From: Opitutus sp. GAS368
GTDB lineage: Bacteria > Verrucomicrobiota > Verrucomicrobiia > Opitutales > UBA953
Length of the DNA stretch: 43,608 nucleotides
Reading direction: 5' to 3'
Assembly (NCBI GenBank): GCA_943330755.2
Contig: CALQIY020000005.1
Coordinates: 1 to 43,608, forward strand
In this document: positions 26,851-37,200 of the stretch, in pieces
Layout: each line of letters begins with the position of its first letter
Numbering within the stretch: the stretch's first letter is position 1
The notes under the pieces: generated by a model
The model's database searches: none
Seen by the model: the letters and a program-made list of their open reading frames with translations, nothing else
What the model was told of the DNA's origin: nothing
Translations under genes and position numbers: made by a program

Positions 26851-29800
26851 ATGTCGCCCAGTTTGCGCCCCCTGTACCTCCTAGCCGTTGCCGCCCTCGG
26901 CCTGCCCGTCCTGTTCGCCGCCGACCAGGCCGACGACATCGTCCGCTTCAACCGCGACATCCGTCCGATCATGTCGGACACCTGCTTCCACTGTCACGGC
27001 TTTGACGCCAAGTCGCGCAAGGGTGACCTGCGCCTCGACATCCGGGAATTCGCCCTCAAGGCCGGCAAGAGCGGCGAGATCGCCATCGTCCCGGGCAAGC
27101 CCGAGGAATCCGAGATCATCAAGCGCCTCTTCACGAAGGATGAGGACGAACTCATGCCGGCGAAGGAGTCGCACAAGACCCTGACCCCTGAACAGAAGGA
27201 GCTCTTCCGTCGCTGGGTGAAGCAAGGCGCCGTCTACGAAGCCCACTGGGCCTACACGCCCCTGAACGCGGTGACGGTACCGGCGATGCCCGCGGGCGGC
27301 CGCAACCCGATCGATGCCTTCATCGGCGCCAAGCTGGCCGAGAAGAAGATCACGCCTTCCGCCGAAGCCTCCAAGGAAAAGCTGCTGCGCCGTCTCTCGC
27401 TGGACCTCACCGGCTTGCCCCCGACGCCGGCGGAACTCGCCGCCTTCCTCGCCGACCAGTCTCCCAACGCCTACGAGAAGCAAGTCGATCGCCTCTTGGC
27501 TTCACCCCACTACGGTGAACGCATGGCCGTGTGGTGGTTGGATATCGCCCGCTTCGCCGACACCGTGGGCTTCCACGGGGACCAGAACCAGCGCATCTTC
27601 CCTTACCGCGACTACGTGATCAACGCGTTCAACGCGAACAAGCCCTTCGACGCCTTCACCCGCGAGCAGCTGGCGGGCGACCTCCTTCCGAACTCGACGG
27701 AGGAACAGAAGGTCGCCTCTGGTTACAATCGCTTGAACATGATGACCCGCGAAGGCGGCGCGCAGCCCAAGGAATACCTGGCGAAGTACGGCGCCGAGCG
27801 CGTCCGCTCGGTGTCCGCCGCTTGGTTGGGTTCGACTTTTGGCTGCGCCGAATGCCACGACCATAAATTCGACCCGATCAAGGCCGCCGACTTCTACACC
27901 CTGCAGTCGTTCTTCGCCGACGTGAAGCAATGGGGCGTCTACGCCGATTACGCCTACACCCCGGAGCCGGAGCTCCGCGGCGTGAACAACGATTCGCCCT
28001 TCCCGCCTGAAATCAAAACCACCAGCCCTTACCTGAAGAAGCAGGACGCCCGGGCCCGTCAGGAAATCGCGGCCTTCGCGCAAGCCAAGACGGACTCCGC
28101 CAAGGTCGCCGCTTGGATCGCCGCCCTGCGACCCTTCGCCCAGAAAAACGCCGACGGCTGGCTGCAGCCGGCGGGTAGTTATGAAATCCACAAGGCGGCG
28201 ATGGCGGCCACCCCCGCCAAGAAAGGCGCCAAAGCCGCGCCCAGCCCGAGCGCAGGAACGGCCGTCGCGGCTTCGCTGCAACCATTCGCCGCCGGCCAAC
28301 CGGTCGCCCTGAAGAAAGCCCCCGCGAAAGGTGAGAGCCTGGTCGTCGCCCTCAAGCCTGGCGCCCTCCGGGTCGCCGCCGTGCGCCTCGCCTTACCCGA
28401 AGCCAAAGCAGGCAGCCGCAGCAGCCTCACCGTCGCCTTCGCGCTCCGGACCGCCGCCGGCAAGGAACGTAAGCTGGTGGCTGGGTTCGCGGATGCCGCC
28501 GCGAAAGACCTCAAGCATGCCGGCGGTGCCGAGATCTTGGGCATCGGCAACACCTGGTCCCTGACGGTCCAGGCGACGGGTACGGCATCGGCTGTCTGGC
28601 CATTGGACACCCCCGTTGACCTCGCGGAAGGCGACACCCTGCTGGTCGCCATCGACGGTGCGAGCACCCAGCCGATCCAAGTTTCCGTCACGCCCTTCGG
28701 TGGCTACGACCCGTTGACCGTCGGCACGCCTCCCCAGTCGCCCGGCGACCAAGCCGTCGCCTACCTTTGCGCGGTTCAGCCGGCGCGTCCCGACTTCGAG
28801 CAAGTCAAAGTCATGGCCGCCAAATTGCGCGAGTATCGTCGCGGCGTGGCGTGGTCGCTCGTGACCGAAGCCCGGGCCCCGCTCACCGTGCGCATCCTCC
28901 CGCGCGGCAACTTCCAGGACACCACCGGTCCGGTCGTCCTCCCCGCCACCCCGTCATTCCTGCCGGGCTACCGGCAGAGCACCGAGCAGCAACGCCTCAC
29001 GCGCCTCGACCTCGCCCACTGGCTGACCTCGAAGGAGAACCCGATCACGGCGCGCACCTTCACCAACCGGCTCTGGCAAATCTTCCATGGCACCGGACTT
29101 TCCGCGGTCCTCGATGACCTCGGCTCGCAAGGTGAACTGCCCTCCCACCCGGAACTGCTCGACTGGCTGGCCGTCGAATTCCGCGACCATGGCTGGGACG
29201 TCAAGCGCATGGTCCGCCTCATGGTGACCAGCCGGACGTATCGCCAAAACAGCAGCCTGCGGCCGGAGCTCAAGGACATCGACCCCGCCAACCGCCTCTT
29301 GGCTTCCCAGAATCCCCGGCGTCTGGATGCGGAATTCATCCGTGACAACGCCCTCGCCATCGCCGGCCTCCTGAACGCCGAGGATATCGGCGGCCCGAGC
29401 GTGAAGCCGTACCAGCCCGATGGCTACTACGAGCCCCTGCAATTCCCGAACCGCACCTACGTCGCGAGCAAGGACGCCGAACAATGGCGGCGTGGACTCT
29501 ACATGCACTGGCAGCGCATGTTCCTGCATCCGATGCTGGTCAATTTCGATGCGCCGGCCCGCGACGAGTGCGTCGCGCTGCGCAGTTCGAGCAATACGCC
29601 CCAACAGGCGCTGACGCTCCTGAACGACCCCACCTTCGTCGAAGCCGCCCGCGTCCTCGCGGCCCGCCTCCTCGCGAAGCCTGCGAAGGAAGACCGCCTC
29701 AACGCCGCCTTCATCCTGGCGGTCGGCCGCGGCATCAAGCCAGCCGAACGGTCGGCTCTGGAAAAGCTCATCGCCGACCAGCAGGCCTACTACTCGGCCA

Positions 29801-29934
29801 ATCCCGCGGAGGCCACCAAGCTCCTGAAGATCGGCCTGACGCCGCCGCCGACCGACGACCCCGCCGTCCACGCCGCCTGGACGCAGGCCTGCCGCGTGCT
29901 CCTCAATTCCCACGAAGTCATCACGCGCTATTAA
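26851..29934 (+). CDS. PSCyt1-DUF1549-DUF1553 dihaem protein, copy B
   Basis: I start at ATG 26851 (MSPSLRPLYLLAVAALGLPV), giving a signal peptide and 1027 residues; a TTG further upstream adds a leader without signal character. PSCyt1 carries C45-F-H-C48-H49 after FNRDIRPIMSDT. DUF1549 (from about 153; LSLDLTGLPPTPAELAAFLA) carries C332-A-E-C335-H336 within CHDHKFDPIKAADFY. Residues of about 440-660 are an inserted Ala-rich and beta-sandwich-like segment. DUF1553 runs from about 714 to 980 (ENPITARTFTNRLWQIFHGTG). The layout equals copy C and differs from copy A. Its DUF1501 partner begins three bases after the stop. Function is presumed to be haem-linked extracytoplasmic chemistry. Confidence 0.9.
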   Translation: MSPSLRPLYLLAVAALGLPVLFAADQADDIVRFNRDIRPIMSDTCFHCHGFDAKSRKGDLRLDIREFALKAGKSGEIAIVPGKPEESEIIKRLFTKDEDELMPAKESHKTLTPEQKELFRRWVKQGAVYEAHWAYTPLNAVTVPAMPAGGRNPIDAFIGAKLAEKKITPSAEASKEKLLRRLSLDLTGLPPTPAELAAFLADQSPNAYEKQVDRLLASPHYGERMAVWWLDIARFADTVGFHGDQNQRIFPYRDYVINAFNANKPFDAFTREQLAGDLLPNSTEEQKVASGYNRLNMMTREGGAQPKEYLAKYGAERVRSVSAAWLGSTFGCAECHDHKFDPIKAADFYTLQSFFADVKQWGVYADYAYTPEPELRGVNNDSPFPPEIKTTSPYLKKQDARARQEIAAFAQAKTDSAKVAAWIAALRPFAQKNADGWLQPAGSYEIHKAAMAATPAKKGAKAAPSPSAGTAVAASLQPFAAGQPVALKKAPAKGESLVVALKPGALRVAAVRLALPEAKAGSRSSLTVAFALRTAAGKERKLVAGFADAAAKDLKHAGGAEILGIGNTWSLTVQATGTASAVWPLDTPVDLAEGDTLLVAIDGASTQPIQVSVTPFGGYDPLTVGTPPQSPGDQAVAYLCAVQPARPDFEQVKVMAAKLREYRRGVAWSLVTEARAPLTVRILPRGNFQDTTGPVVLPATPSFLPGYRQSTEQQRLTRLDLAHWLTSKENPITARTFTNRLWQIFHGTGLSAVLDDLGSQGELPSHPELLDWLAVEFRDHGWDVKRMVRLMVTSRTYRQNSSLRPELKDIDPANRLLASQNPRRLDAEFIRDNALAIAGLLNAEDIGGPSVKPYQPDGYYEPLQFPNRTYVASKDAEQWRRGLYMHWQRMFLHPMLVNFDAPARDECVALRSSSNTPQQALTLLNDPTFVEAARVLAARLLAKPAKEDRLNAAFILAVGRGIKPAERSALEKLIADQQAYYSANPAEATKLLKIGLTPPPTDDPAVHAAWTQACRVLLNSHEVITRY

Positions 29935-29937
29935 GCC

Positions 29938-31380
29938 ATGCACCCTTACGACCCCATCGCGCATACGCTGTCGATCAACCGACGCAGCTTCCTGACCAAG
30001 AGCGCCTATGGCTTGGGCGGCGCCGCCTTCGCCATGCTTGCGGCCAAAGGCTTGGCCGCCACCGACGCACCCGGCCCCGCGAATTTCTCCAAGGGAGTGC
30101 TGAAGTCCCCGCACTTCCCGGTGAAGGCCAAACGCGTCATCTACCTCTGCATGGCGGGCGGCCCTTCCCACCTCGAGACCTTCGACTGGAAGCCCGCCCT
30201 CAAAAAACTCGACGGCCAAGCCTTCCCCGAGTCCTTCACCAAGGGCCAGCAACTCGCGCAGCTCCAAGGCGCCGTGCTCAAGGCCCGCGGTTCGTTCGTC
30301 GATTACAAGAAGTACGGCAAGGCCGGCATCGAGATCAGCGACCTCTTCCCGCACATCGGCGGCCAAGCCGATGACCTCTGCGTCATCCGCTCGATGCAGA
30401 CCGAGCAGATCAACCATGACACGGCGCACGCCTTCATGAACACCGGCTCGATCATCAAGGGCCGCCCCAGCATGGGCTCATGGCTCCTGTATGGTTTGGG
30501 CTCCGAGACCGAGAACCTCCCCGGTTACATCGTCCTCACCTCGGCCGGCAAGACGGGCCTCCAGCCCATCTCTTCCCGCCAGTGGTCGAGTGGCGCCTTA
30601 CCCAGCAAATACCAAGGCATCCTGTTCCAATCCAAGGGTGAAGCGGTGCACTACATCGGCAATCCGCAGGGCGTCTGCCAAAGCACCCAGCGACAGGTCG
30701 TCGATGAGATCCGCCGCCTCAACGGCAACCTCGCCGAAGAAACGGTCGACCCCGAGATCGCGACCCGCATCGCCCAGTATGAACTCGCGTTCAAAATGCA
30801 GTCGAGCGTGCCGGACCTCCTGGATTTCAAGAACGAGTCGCCCAAGACCCTCGAGAAGTACGGCATCAAGGAAGTCGGCGACGGCTCCTTCGCCTCCAAT
30901 TGCCTCATGGCCCGCCGCCTCGCCGAGCGGGGCGTGCGGATGATCCAACTCTACCATCGCGCGTGGGATCACCATGGCGGCATCGAAGACGGCATGCGTT
31001 CGGCCGCGAAGGACGTGGACCAAGCGACCGCGGCGTTGATCGCCGACCTCAAGCAACGAGGCATGCTGGAAGACACCCTCCTGCTTTGGGGTGGCGAATT
31101 CGGCCGCACCCCGATGGGCCAAGGCACCGGCCGCGACCACCATATCCTCGGCTTCAGCGTCTTCCTGGCCGGCGGCGGCGTGAAGTCCGGCACCGTGTAC
31201 GGCAACACCGACGAACTCGGTTATCGCTCCGTCGAGAACATCGTCGATGTGCATGACCTGCACGCCACCATGCTCGCGCTCCTCGGCATCGAACACACGC
31301 GCCTGACCGTGAAGCTTCAAGGCCTCGACATCCGCCTGACGGGAGTCGCCGGCAAGCTCGTCAAGGGCATCATGGCTTAA
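29938..31380 (+). CDS. DUF1501 protein, Tat-exported, partner of copy B
   Basis: The 480-residue product has a twin-arginine signal (NRRSFLTKSAYGLGGAAFAM). Family blocks are YLCMAGGPSHLETFDWKP, DLCVIRSMQTEQINHD, WGGEFGRTPMGQGTGRDHH and GFSVFLAGGGVKSG, consistent with the alkaline phosphatase-like metal site. Compared with the copy A partner it has a shorter spacer between GGEFGRTP and the RDHH block, which may reflect a different substrate. It is sandwiched in one transcription unit between the dihaem gene (three bases upstream) and a NagB-like gene (four bases downstream). Confidence 0.88.
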   Translation: MHPYDPIAHTLSINRRSFLTKSAYGLGGAAFAMLAAKGLAATDAPGPANFSKGVLKSPHFPVKAKRVIYLCMAGGPSHLETFDWKPALKKLDGQAFPESFTKGQQLAQLQGAVLKARGSFVDYKKYGKAGIEISDLFPHIGGQADDLCVIRSMQTEQINHDTAHAFMNTGSIIKGRPSMGSWLLYGLGSETENLPGYIVLTSAGKTGLQPISSRQWSSGALPSKYQGILFQSKGEAVHYIGNPQGVCQSTQRQVVDEIRRLNGNLAEETVDPEIATRIAQYELAFKMQSSVPDLLDFKNESPKTLEKYGIKEVGDGSFASNCLMARRLAERGVRMIQLYHRAWDHHGGIEDGMRSAAKDVDQATAALIADLKQRGMLEDTLLLWGGEFGRTPMGQGTGRDHHILGFSVFLAGGGVKSGTVYGNTDELGYRSVENIVDVHDLHATMLALLGIEHTRLTVKLQGLDIRLTGVAGKLVKGIMA

Positions 31381-31384
31381 CGCG

Positions 31385-32152
31385 ATGGCCTTGCCTGACC
31401 AGCCCATCCCCACGGACGTCTGCCGGACGCGTGGCGAGATGGGCCAGCAGGCGGCCGCGCACGTCTGCGCGCTCCTGGCGCGCACGCTCGCCCTGCAACC
31501 CAGGGCTCGGCTGGTCTTCGCCTGCGCCCCGTCGCAGAACGAATTCCTGGCCGAGCTCATCCTCCAAAGCCGTGGCCGCGTGGACTGGTCGCGCGTCGAC
31601 GGCTTCCACATGGATGAGTATATCGGACTTGGCGCAAAACACCCCGCCAGTTTCCGCACCTACCTGCGCCGGCACTTCCTCGACCACGTCGCCCTCGGCA
31701 GCTTCGCTGAAATCCACGGGGAAGCCCCTGACCCCGCCCAGGAAGCCGCCCGCTACGCCAGCTTGCTCAAGGCCGCCCCCATCGACCTCATCTGCCTGGG
31801 CATCGGTGAAAACGGCCACATCGCCTTCAACGACCCGCCCGTGGCCGACTTCGACGACCCCCTCCTCGTCAAGGTCGTCCACCTCGATCACGCTTGCCGG
31901 CAGCAACAACTGAATGACGGTTGCTTCGCAACCTTGGCGGATGTCCCCAAGCAAGCCCTGAGCCTAACCATCCCCGTCTTCCGCCAAGCCCGGCACCTGA
32001 GCGTCGTCGTGCCGGGCCTGCGTAAAGCCCAAGCCGTCGCGGCCGCCTGCCTCGGACCGCTGACCCCGAAGTGCCCCGCCGCGATTCTCCGGACGCACCC
32101 AAGCGTGCGCCTGTTCCTGGACGAGTTCTCCGCCCTGCAGCTCACGGCCTAG
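31385..32152 (+). CDS. Glucosamine-6-phosphate deaminase-like (NagB family)
   Basis: The 255-residue cytoplasmic protein has no signal peptide. The NagB/SIS-like catalytic blocks are clear: FHMDEYIG with D77, and GIGENGHIAFNDPP with N143 and H145. In E. coli NagB the equivalents are D72, D141 and H143; an Asn in place of D141 also occurs in family members, so activity is not excluded. The role would be conversion of glucosamine 6-phosphate to fructose 6-phosphate and ammonia, or a related sugar-phosphate reaction. It follows the DUF1501 stop by only four bases, an unusual pairing of a cytoplasmic sugar enzyme with an exported haem-linked system. That hints at an amino-sugar substrate for this locus. 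Confidence 0.8.
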   Translation: MALPDQPIPTDVCRTRGEMGQQAAAHVCALLARTLALQPRARLVFACAPSQNEFLAELILQSRGRVDWSRVDGFHMDEYIGLGAKHPASFRTYLRRHFLDHVALGSFAEIHGEAPDPAQEAARYASLLKAAPIDLICLGIGENGHIAFNDPPVADFDDPLLVKVVHLDHACRQQQLNDGCFATLADVPKQALSLTIPVFRQARHLSVVVPGLRKAQAVAAACLGPLTPKCPAAILRTHPSVRLFLDEFSALQLTA

Positions 32153-32234
32153 GCGACGCCCAAGGTATAGAGGGAATAGCCATCATTTATTTGCCGGCAC
32201 CGCCCCCTCTTTAGCCTTCTCATGAGTCGGGGTT

Positions 32235-32250
32235 GGGCTAACTTCAGCCC
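32235..32250 (+). promoter_or_regulatory. Small hairpin abutting a start codon
   Basis: GGGCT (32235-32239) and AGCCC (32246-32250) form a 5-bp stem with a 6-base loop. The right arm ends directly at the ATG of the first DUF1080 gene. If present in the mRNA it would sit where the ribosome binds. It may instead overlap a -10 element, since TAACTT (32239-32244) has the TAnnnT form. Confidence 0.3.
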
Positions 32251-32943
32251 ATGTCCCCACGTACCCTCCTCCCACTCTGGGCGGCGATCTTCTCGTCCGT
32301 CCTCGCCTCCCCCTTAGCCATGGCGGCCGACGCCCCGGCCGCGAGCGCCGCGGTTGCCGCCGCCACGCCCAGCGCGAAGGTCGAACTCTTCAACGGCAAG
32401 GACCTCGCCGGCTGGACCTCCTTCCTGAAGGGCGGCGCTCCCGCCGCGGAAACTTGGTCGGTCAAAGACGGCCTCTTGGTCTGCGCCGGCAAGCCCAACG
32501 GCTTCCTCCGCACCGAGAAATCCTACAAACAATATAAGTTCACGGTCGAATGGCGCTTCACCAAGCCCGGCAATACCGGCGTCGTCGTCCACATGACCGC
32601 GCCCGACGCCATCTGGCCGAAGAGCATCGAGTGCCAAGGCATGCACAAGAACCAAGGCGACTTCTACCTCTGGTCCGGCGCCACGGCCAAGGAAGGCGTC
32701 GCGCTGAAGGCCAAGGACGGTACCGTCCGTGGCTACCGCATCGGCAAACAGCTCGACGCGGAAAAGCCCGCCGGCGAATGGAACACCTTCACCACGATCT
32801 GCGACAAGGACACGGTGACCATCCTCGTCAACGGCAAGGAAGTGAATAAGGCGACCGGCCTGAACCTGACCGAAGGCACCATCGGCCTCCAATCCGAAGG
32901 CGGCGCCTTCGAAGTGAAGCGCTGCACGCTCGAACCGCTCTAA
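32251..32943 (+). CDS. Exported DUF1080 protein (3-keto-disaccharide hydrolase family)
   Basis: The 230-residue protein has a signal peptide ending near LAMAADAPA and an Ala-rich linker, then one DUF1080 domain (PF06439). Family blocks are VELFNGKDLAGWTSF, WSVKDGLLVCAGKPNGFLRT, GNTGVVVHM and EWNTFTTICDKDTVTILVNGKEV. The domain is a concanavalin-like jelly roll, and recent family naming links it to hydrolysis of 3-keto glycosides. It opens a run of four closely spaced genes: two DUF1080 genes and the third DUF1553/DUF1501 pair. The spacer to the next gene is 17 bases. Confidence 0.88.
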   Translation: MSPRTLLPLWAAIFSSVLASPLAMAADAPAASAAVAAATPSAKVELFNGKDLAGWTSFLKGGAPAAETWSVKDGLLVCAGKPNGFLRTEKSYKQYKFTVEWRFTKPGNTGVVVHMTAPDAIWPKSIECQGMHKNQGDFYLWSGATAKEGVALKAKDGTVRGYRIGKQLDAEKPAGEWNTFTTICDKDTVTILVNGKEVNKATGLNLTEGTIGLQSEGGAFEVKRCTLEPL

Positions 32944-32960
32944 TCCCCCTTCCCCACTCC

Positions 32961-34262
32961 ATGCGTCTCCTCGCCCTCCTCCTCGCCTCCGTCGCCCTGA
33001 CGGCCGCACCCACGCCCCCCGAAGGCTTCACCTCGCTCTATAACGGCAAGGACCTCACCGGCTGGCGCGGCGGCGACACCTCCGACCACCGAGCCTACCT
33101 CGCCCTCGCGCCCGAAAAGCGCGCCGAGCGCGATAAGGCCTGGACCGCCGACATGCTCGCCCACTGGAAGGCCGAAGGCGACGAACTCGTCAACGACGGC
33201 AAGGGCAAGTACGCCACCACCGATAAGGAATACGGCGACATCGAGTTGACCCTCGAGTACAACATGGCGCCCCTCGGCGACTCCGGCATCTACCTGCGCA
33301 ACGTGCCGCAGGTGCAGATCTGGGATCCCGCGAACGCCAAGGAAAAGAAGAACGGCGCCGACAAAGGCAGCGGCGCGCTCTGGAACAACGGCCTGAACAA
33401 CGGCAAGTTCCCGCTCGTCCTCGCCGACAAGGCTCCGGGCGAATGGAACACCCTGCGCATCGTCATGGTCGGCGCCCGCGTCAGCATCTGGCTCAACGGC
33501 AAGCAGACCGTCGATCACGCCAGCCTCGAGAACTACTACGACCGGAAGGTGGCCGTCCCGGCCAAGGGCCCGATTTGCCTCCAGACCCATGGCGCCCCGA
33601 TCCGCTGGCGCAATATCTTCGTCCGTGAAATCAATGGCGCCGAAGCCAACAAGTACCTCGCCGCGAAGGGGACCGAAGGCTTCAAGGCCATCTTCAACGG
33701 CAAAGACCTCACCGACTGGAAGGGCGCGACCGACCAATACGAAGTCGTGGACGGCGCGATCTTCTGCAAGCCCGGCAAAGGCGGCAACCTCTTCCACAAG
33801 GACGACCTGACCGACTTCGTCGCCCGCCTCGAATTCAAGGTGCCGGCCGGCGGCAACAACGGCCTCTGCCTCCGCTTCCCCGGCACCGGCAACACCGCCT
33901 ACGTCGGCATGTGCGAACTCCAAGTGCTGGACGACAACTACGACAAGGTGAAGGGCAAGATCGACCCGCGCCAAGTCCACGGCTCGGCTTATGGCATGGT
34001 CGGCGCCCAGCGCGGCTACCAGCGTCCCATCGGCGAATGGAATTACCAGGAAGTCACCGTCAAGGGCTCGACCATCAAGGTTGAACTCAACGGCTTCGTC
34101 ATCCTCGACGCCGACCTCAGCAAGGTCGACATGGCCACGGTCATGGGCAAGAGCGCCCACCCGGGCAAGGATCGCAAGAACGGCTTCTTCGGCTTCGCCG
34201 GTCACGGTGATGCCGTCGGTTTCCGCGCCCTCTCCATCAAGTCCCTCGCCGAAGCCAAATAA
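32961..34262 (+). CDS. Tandem double-DUF1080 protein, exported
   Basis: The 433-residue protein has a signal peptide (MRLLALLLASVALTAAPTP) and two DUF1080 domains. The first (about 20-220) starts TSLYNGKDLTGWRGG and contains LGDSGIYLRNVPQVQIWDP. The second (about 235-430) starts KAIFNGKDLTDWKGA and contains GGNNGLCLRFPG and YVGMCELQVLDDNY. The halves are clearly homologous but far diverged, so this is an old duplication. One half may bind while the other cuts. It lies three bases before the third dihaem gene and probably shares its transcript. Confidence 0.88.
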   Translation: MRLLALLLASVALTAAPTPPEGFTSLYNGKDLTGWRGGDTSDHRAYLALAPEKRAERDKAWTADMLAHWKAEGDELVNDGKGKYATTDKEYGDIELTLEYNMAPLGDSGIYLRNVPQVQIWDPANAKEKKNGADKGSGALWNNGLNNGKFPLVLADKAPGEWNTLRIVMVGARVSIWLNGKQTVDHASLENYYDRKVAVPAKGPICLQTHGAPIRWRNIFVREINGAEANKYLAAKGTEGFKAIFNGKDLTDWKGATDQYEVVDGAIFCKPGKGGNLFHKDDLTDFVARLEFKVPAGGNNGLCLRFPGTGNTAYVGMCELQVLDDNYDKVKGKIDPRQVHGSAYGMVGAQRGYQRPIGEWNYQEVTVKGSTIKVELNGFVILDADLSKVDMATVMGKSAHPGKDRKNGFFGFAGHGDAVGFRALSIKSLAEAK

Positions 34263-34265
34263 GCG

Positions 34266-37200
34266 ATGCGCGTCCGTCGGTCGTCCCTCCTGGTCCTGCT
34301 CGCCGCCGCCTCCGCGGTGCTCGCCGAGGACCGCGTCGAATTCAACCGCGACATCCGCCCCATCTTCTCCGACACCTGCTACGCCTGCCACGGGCCGGAC
34401 GAAGCGAAGATGAAGGGGAAGCTCCGGCTCGACTCGCTCGAGGCCGCGCGGCGGGGCGGGAAGTCGGGCGACCCTGCGATCGTCCCCGGGTACCCCGAGC
34501 GGAGCGCGGTGATGAAGCGCCTGCTGACGACGGATGCGGACGATCACATGCCCCCTGCGGAGTTCCACAAGGTGCTCTCGAAGGAGCAGATTGAATTGGT
34601 GGCCCGCTGGATCAAAGAAGGCGCCGTCTACCAAGGCCACTGGGCCTTCCAAACGCCGAAGAAGTCGGCGGTCCCCGCCATCCCCGCGGGGGGCAACGCC
34701 ATCGATGGTTTCGTCGCCCAAACCCGCGCCGCCAAAGGCTTGAGCGGCACTCCCGAAGCCCCCCGCACCACCCTCCTCCGCCGTGCCGCGCTGGACCTGA
34801 CGGGCCTGCCGCCCACCGAAGCGGACCTCGCCGCCTTCTTGGCCGACACTTCACCCGATGCATGGTCCAAGGCCTTGGACCGCCTCTTGGCTTCGCCGCA
34901 CTACGGCGAGCGCATGGCCGCCCAATGGCTCGACTTCGCCCGCTATGCCGACAGCAACGGTTTCCAGAGCGACACCACCCGAACGATGTGGCCCTGGCGC
35001 GATTGGGTCATCCGCGCCTACAATGCGAACAAGCCTTTCGATGCCTTCACGATCGAACAACTCGCCGGTGACCTGCTGCCCAATCCGACCGAAGACCAGA
35101 TCGTGGCGACGGGTTTCAACCGCAACCACCGCCTGAACGGCGAGGGAGGCCGCATCGTGGCCGAGTGGGCCGTTGAAACCGTCATCGACCGCGTCGAGAC
35201 GACTGGTTCGACCTGGATGGCGCTGACGATGAATTGCTGCCGTTGCCACGACCATAAGTACGACCCGATTTCCCAAAAGGAATTCTATCAGTTCTTCGCT
35301 TACTTCAACTCCAACGACGAAACGGGCGTGCTCGGCGAATTCGGTGGGGCCGCATCGACCCGTAAGGGCGGCAACACCGCCCCCACCTACACCTTTGCGA
35401 CGCCTGCGGCCAAGGCCCGCCTCGCCGAAGTCGAGAAAGCCATCGCCGAAGCGGAACTCGCGGCGAAGGCCGCGACCAAGAATGTCGCCGCAGCGCAAGG
35501 CGCCTGGGAGCGGAAGCTCCGGCAAGGCTTCGCCGGCAAGACCACAACCTGGGCCGCGCTCACCGGCGCCCAAGCCATCAGCAAAGGCGGCGCCACCCTC
35601 AAGCAACAAGCCGACGGCAGTTGGCTCGCGGGTGGCACGAACCCGGACAAGGACGTCTACACCGTCACCGCTCCGGCTCCGGCCGGCGAACTCACGGGCC
35701 TGTTGCTCGAAGTCATGCCCGACGCTTCCTTGCCCACGCAAAGCCTCGGACGGGCTCCGAACGGCAACTTCGTGCTGAGCGGCGTGGATGCCGTCCTGAC
35801 CTTGGCGGACGGCAAGAAGGTCGAGCTCGATTTCGTCGATGCGCAAGCGGACTTCAGCCAAGAGGGCTGGCCCATCAAGAGCCTCGTGGAAGGCGGCCTG
35901 GCCACCAAGGCCGCCAAGGGCGCCAAAAAAGCCCAGGCTGCCCGCGCCAAGAACGGCACCGGCTGGGCCATCGGGGGCAATGTCGCCGAAAATCGCACTC
36001 CGCGCAAAGGCCTCTTCGTGCTCACGCCCACGGCTGTCCCGGCCGGCGCGACGCTGACCATCACGTTGCGCTGCGAAACCCTCGCCAACCATAATGTCGG
36101 GCGCTTCCGCCTCAGCACGACGGGACTCCCCGCGAGCCTCGTGAGCCTCAAGGACACGCCGCAAGCCACCGAACTCCGCGCCCTCATCCTCAAGGATCCC
36201 GCGAAGCGGACGGCCGATGAACGCAAGGCGCTGGCCAAGGCCTTCAGCGAAAGCCCCGAACACCCGAAGCGTTCCGCCGACGCTCATCTCGCCAGCCTGC
36301 AGAACACCAAGAATATGCTCCCTGGCCTCATCGACGTCATGGTGATGAAGGAGCTGGCGCAGCCGAAGGACGCCTTCGTGCTCGACCGCGGCGAGTACGA
36401 CAAACCCAGCGTCAAGGTGGAACGCAAGTTGCCCGCCGTCCTCCCACCCCTGCCGCCCGGTGAACCGAATAATCGACTCGGCTTTGCCCGCTGGCTCGTC
36501 AGCGGCCAACACCCGCTCACCGCCCGCGTCTGGGTCAACCGCGCTTGGGAAAACTTCTTCGGCACGGGCCTCGTGAAGACCTCGGAGAACTTTGGCTCGC
36601 AAGCCGAATGGCCCAGCCACCCGGAATTGCTCGACTGGCTCGCCGTCGACTTTGCCGAAAACGGCTGGGATATGAAACGTCTGCAGAAGCTCATCCTGAT
36701 GAGCCAAGCCTACCGCCAAAGCACGGTCGTGACCCCCGAGAAATTGGAGAAGGACCCCGAGAACCGCTGGATCTCCCGCGGGCCACGTTTCCGACTTCCG
36801 GCCGAGACCATCCGCGACCAAGCCCTGGCCGTGAGCGGACTGCTGGTCCCCAAGGTCGGTGGCGTCAGCGTGAAGCCCTACATGCCGGAAGCCGTCTGGG
36901 ACGAGACGAGCGTCTACGGCGATATGCGCAACTACACGGCCGACACCGGCGAAGGCCTCTACCGGCGCTCGCTCTACACCATCTGGAAGCGTACCGCGGC
37001 CCCGCCCTCCATGCTCCTCTTCGACTCCGCCACCCGCGAGGTCTGCACCGTGAAGCGCTTCCGGAGCAACACGCCGATGCAGGCCCTCTCGCTCCTGAAT
37101 GAAGTCACCTTCGTGGAAGCGTCGCGCAAATTGGCCGAACTCACGCTGCGCCAAACCGGCACCACCGACCAACGCTTGGCCTGGGCCTTCCAACGCGTCA

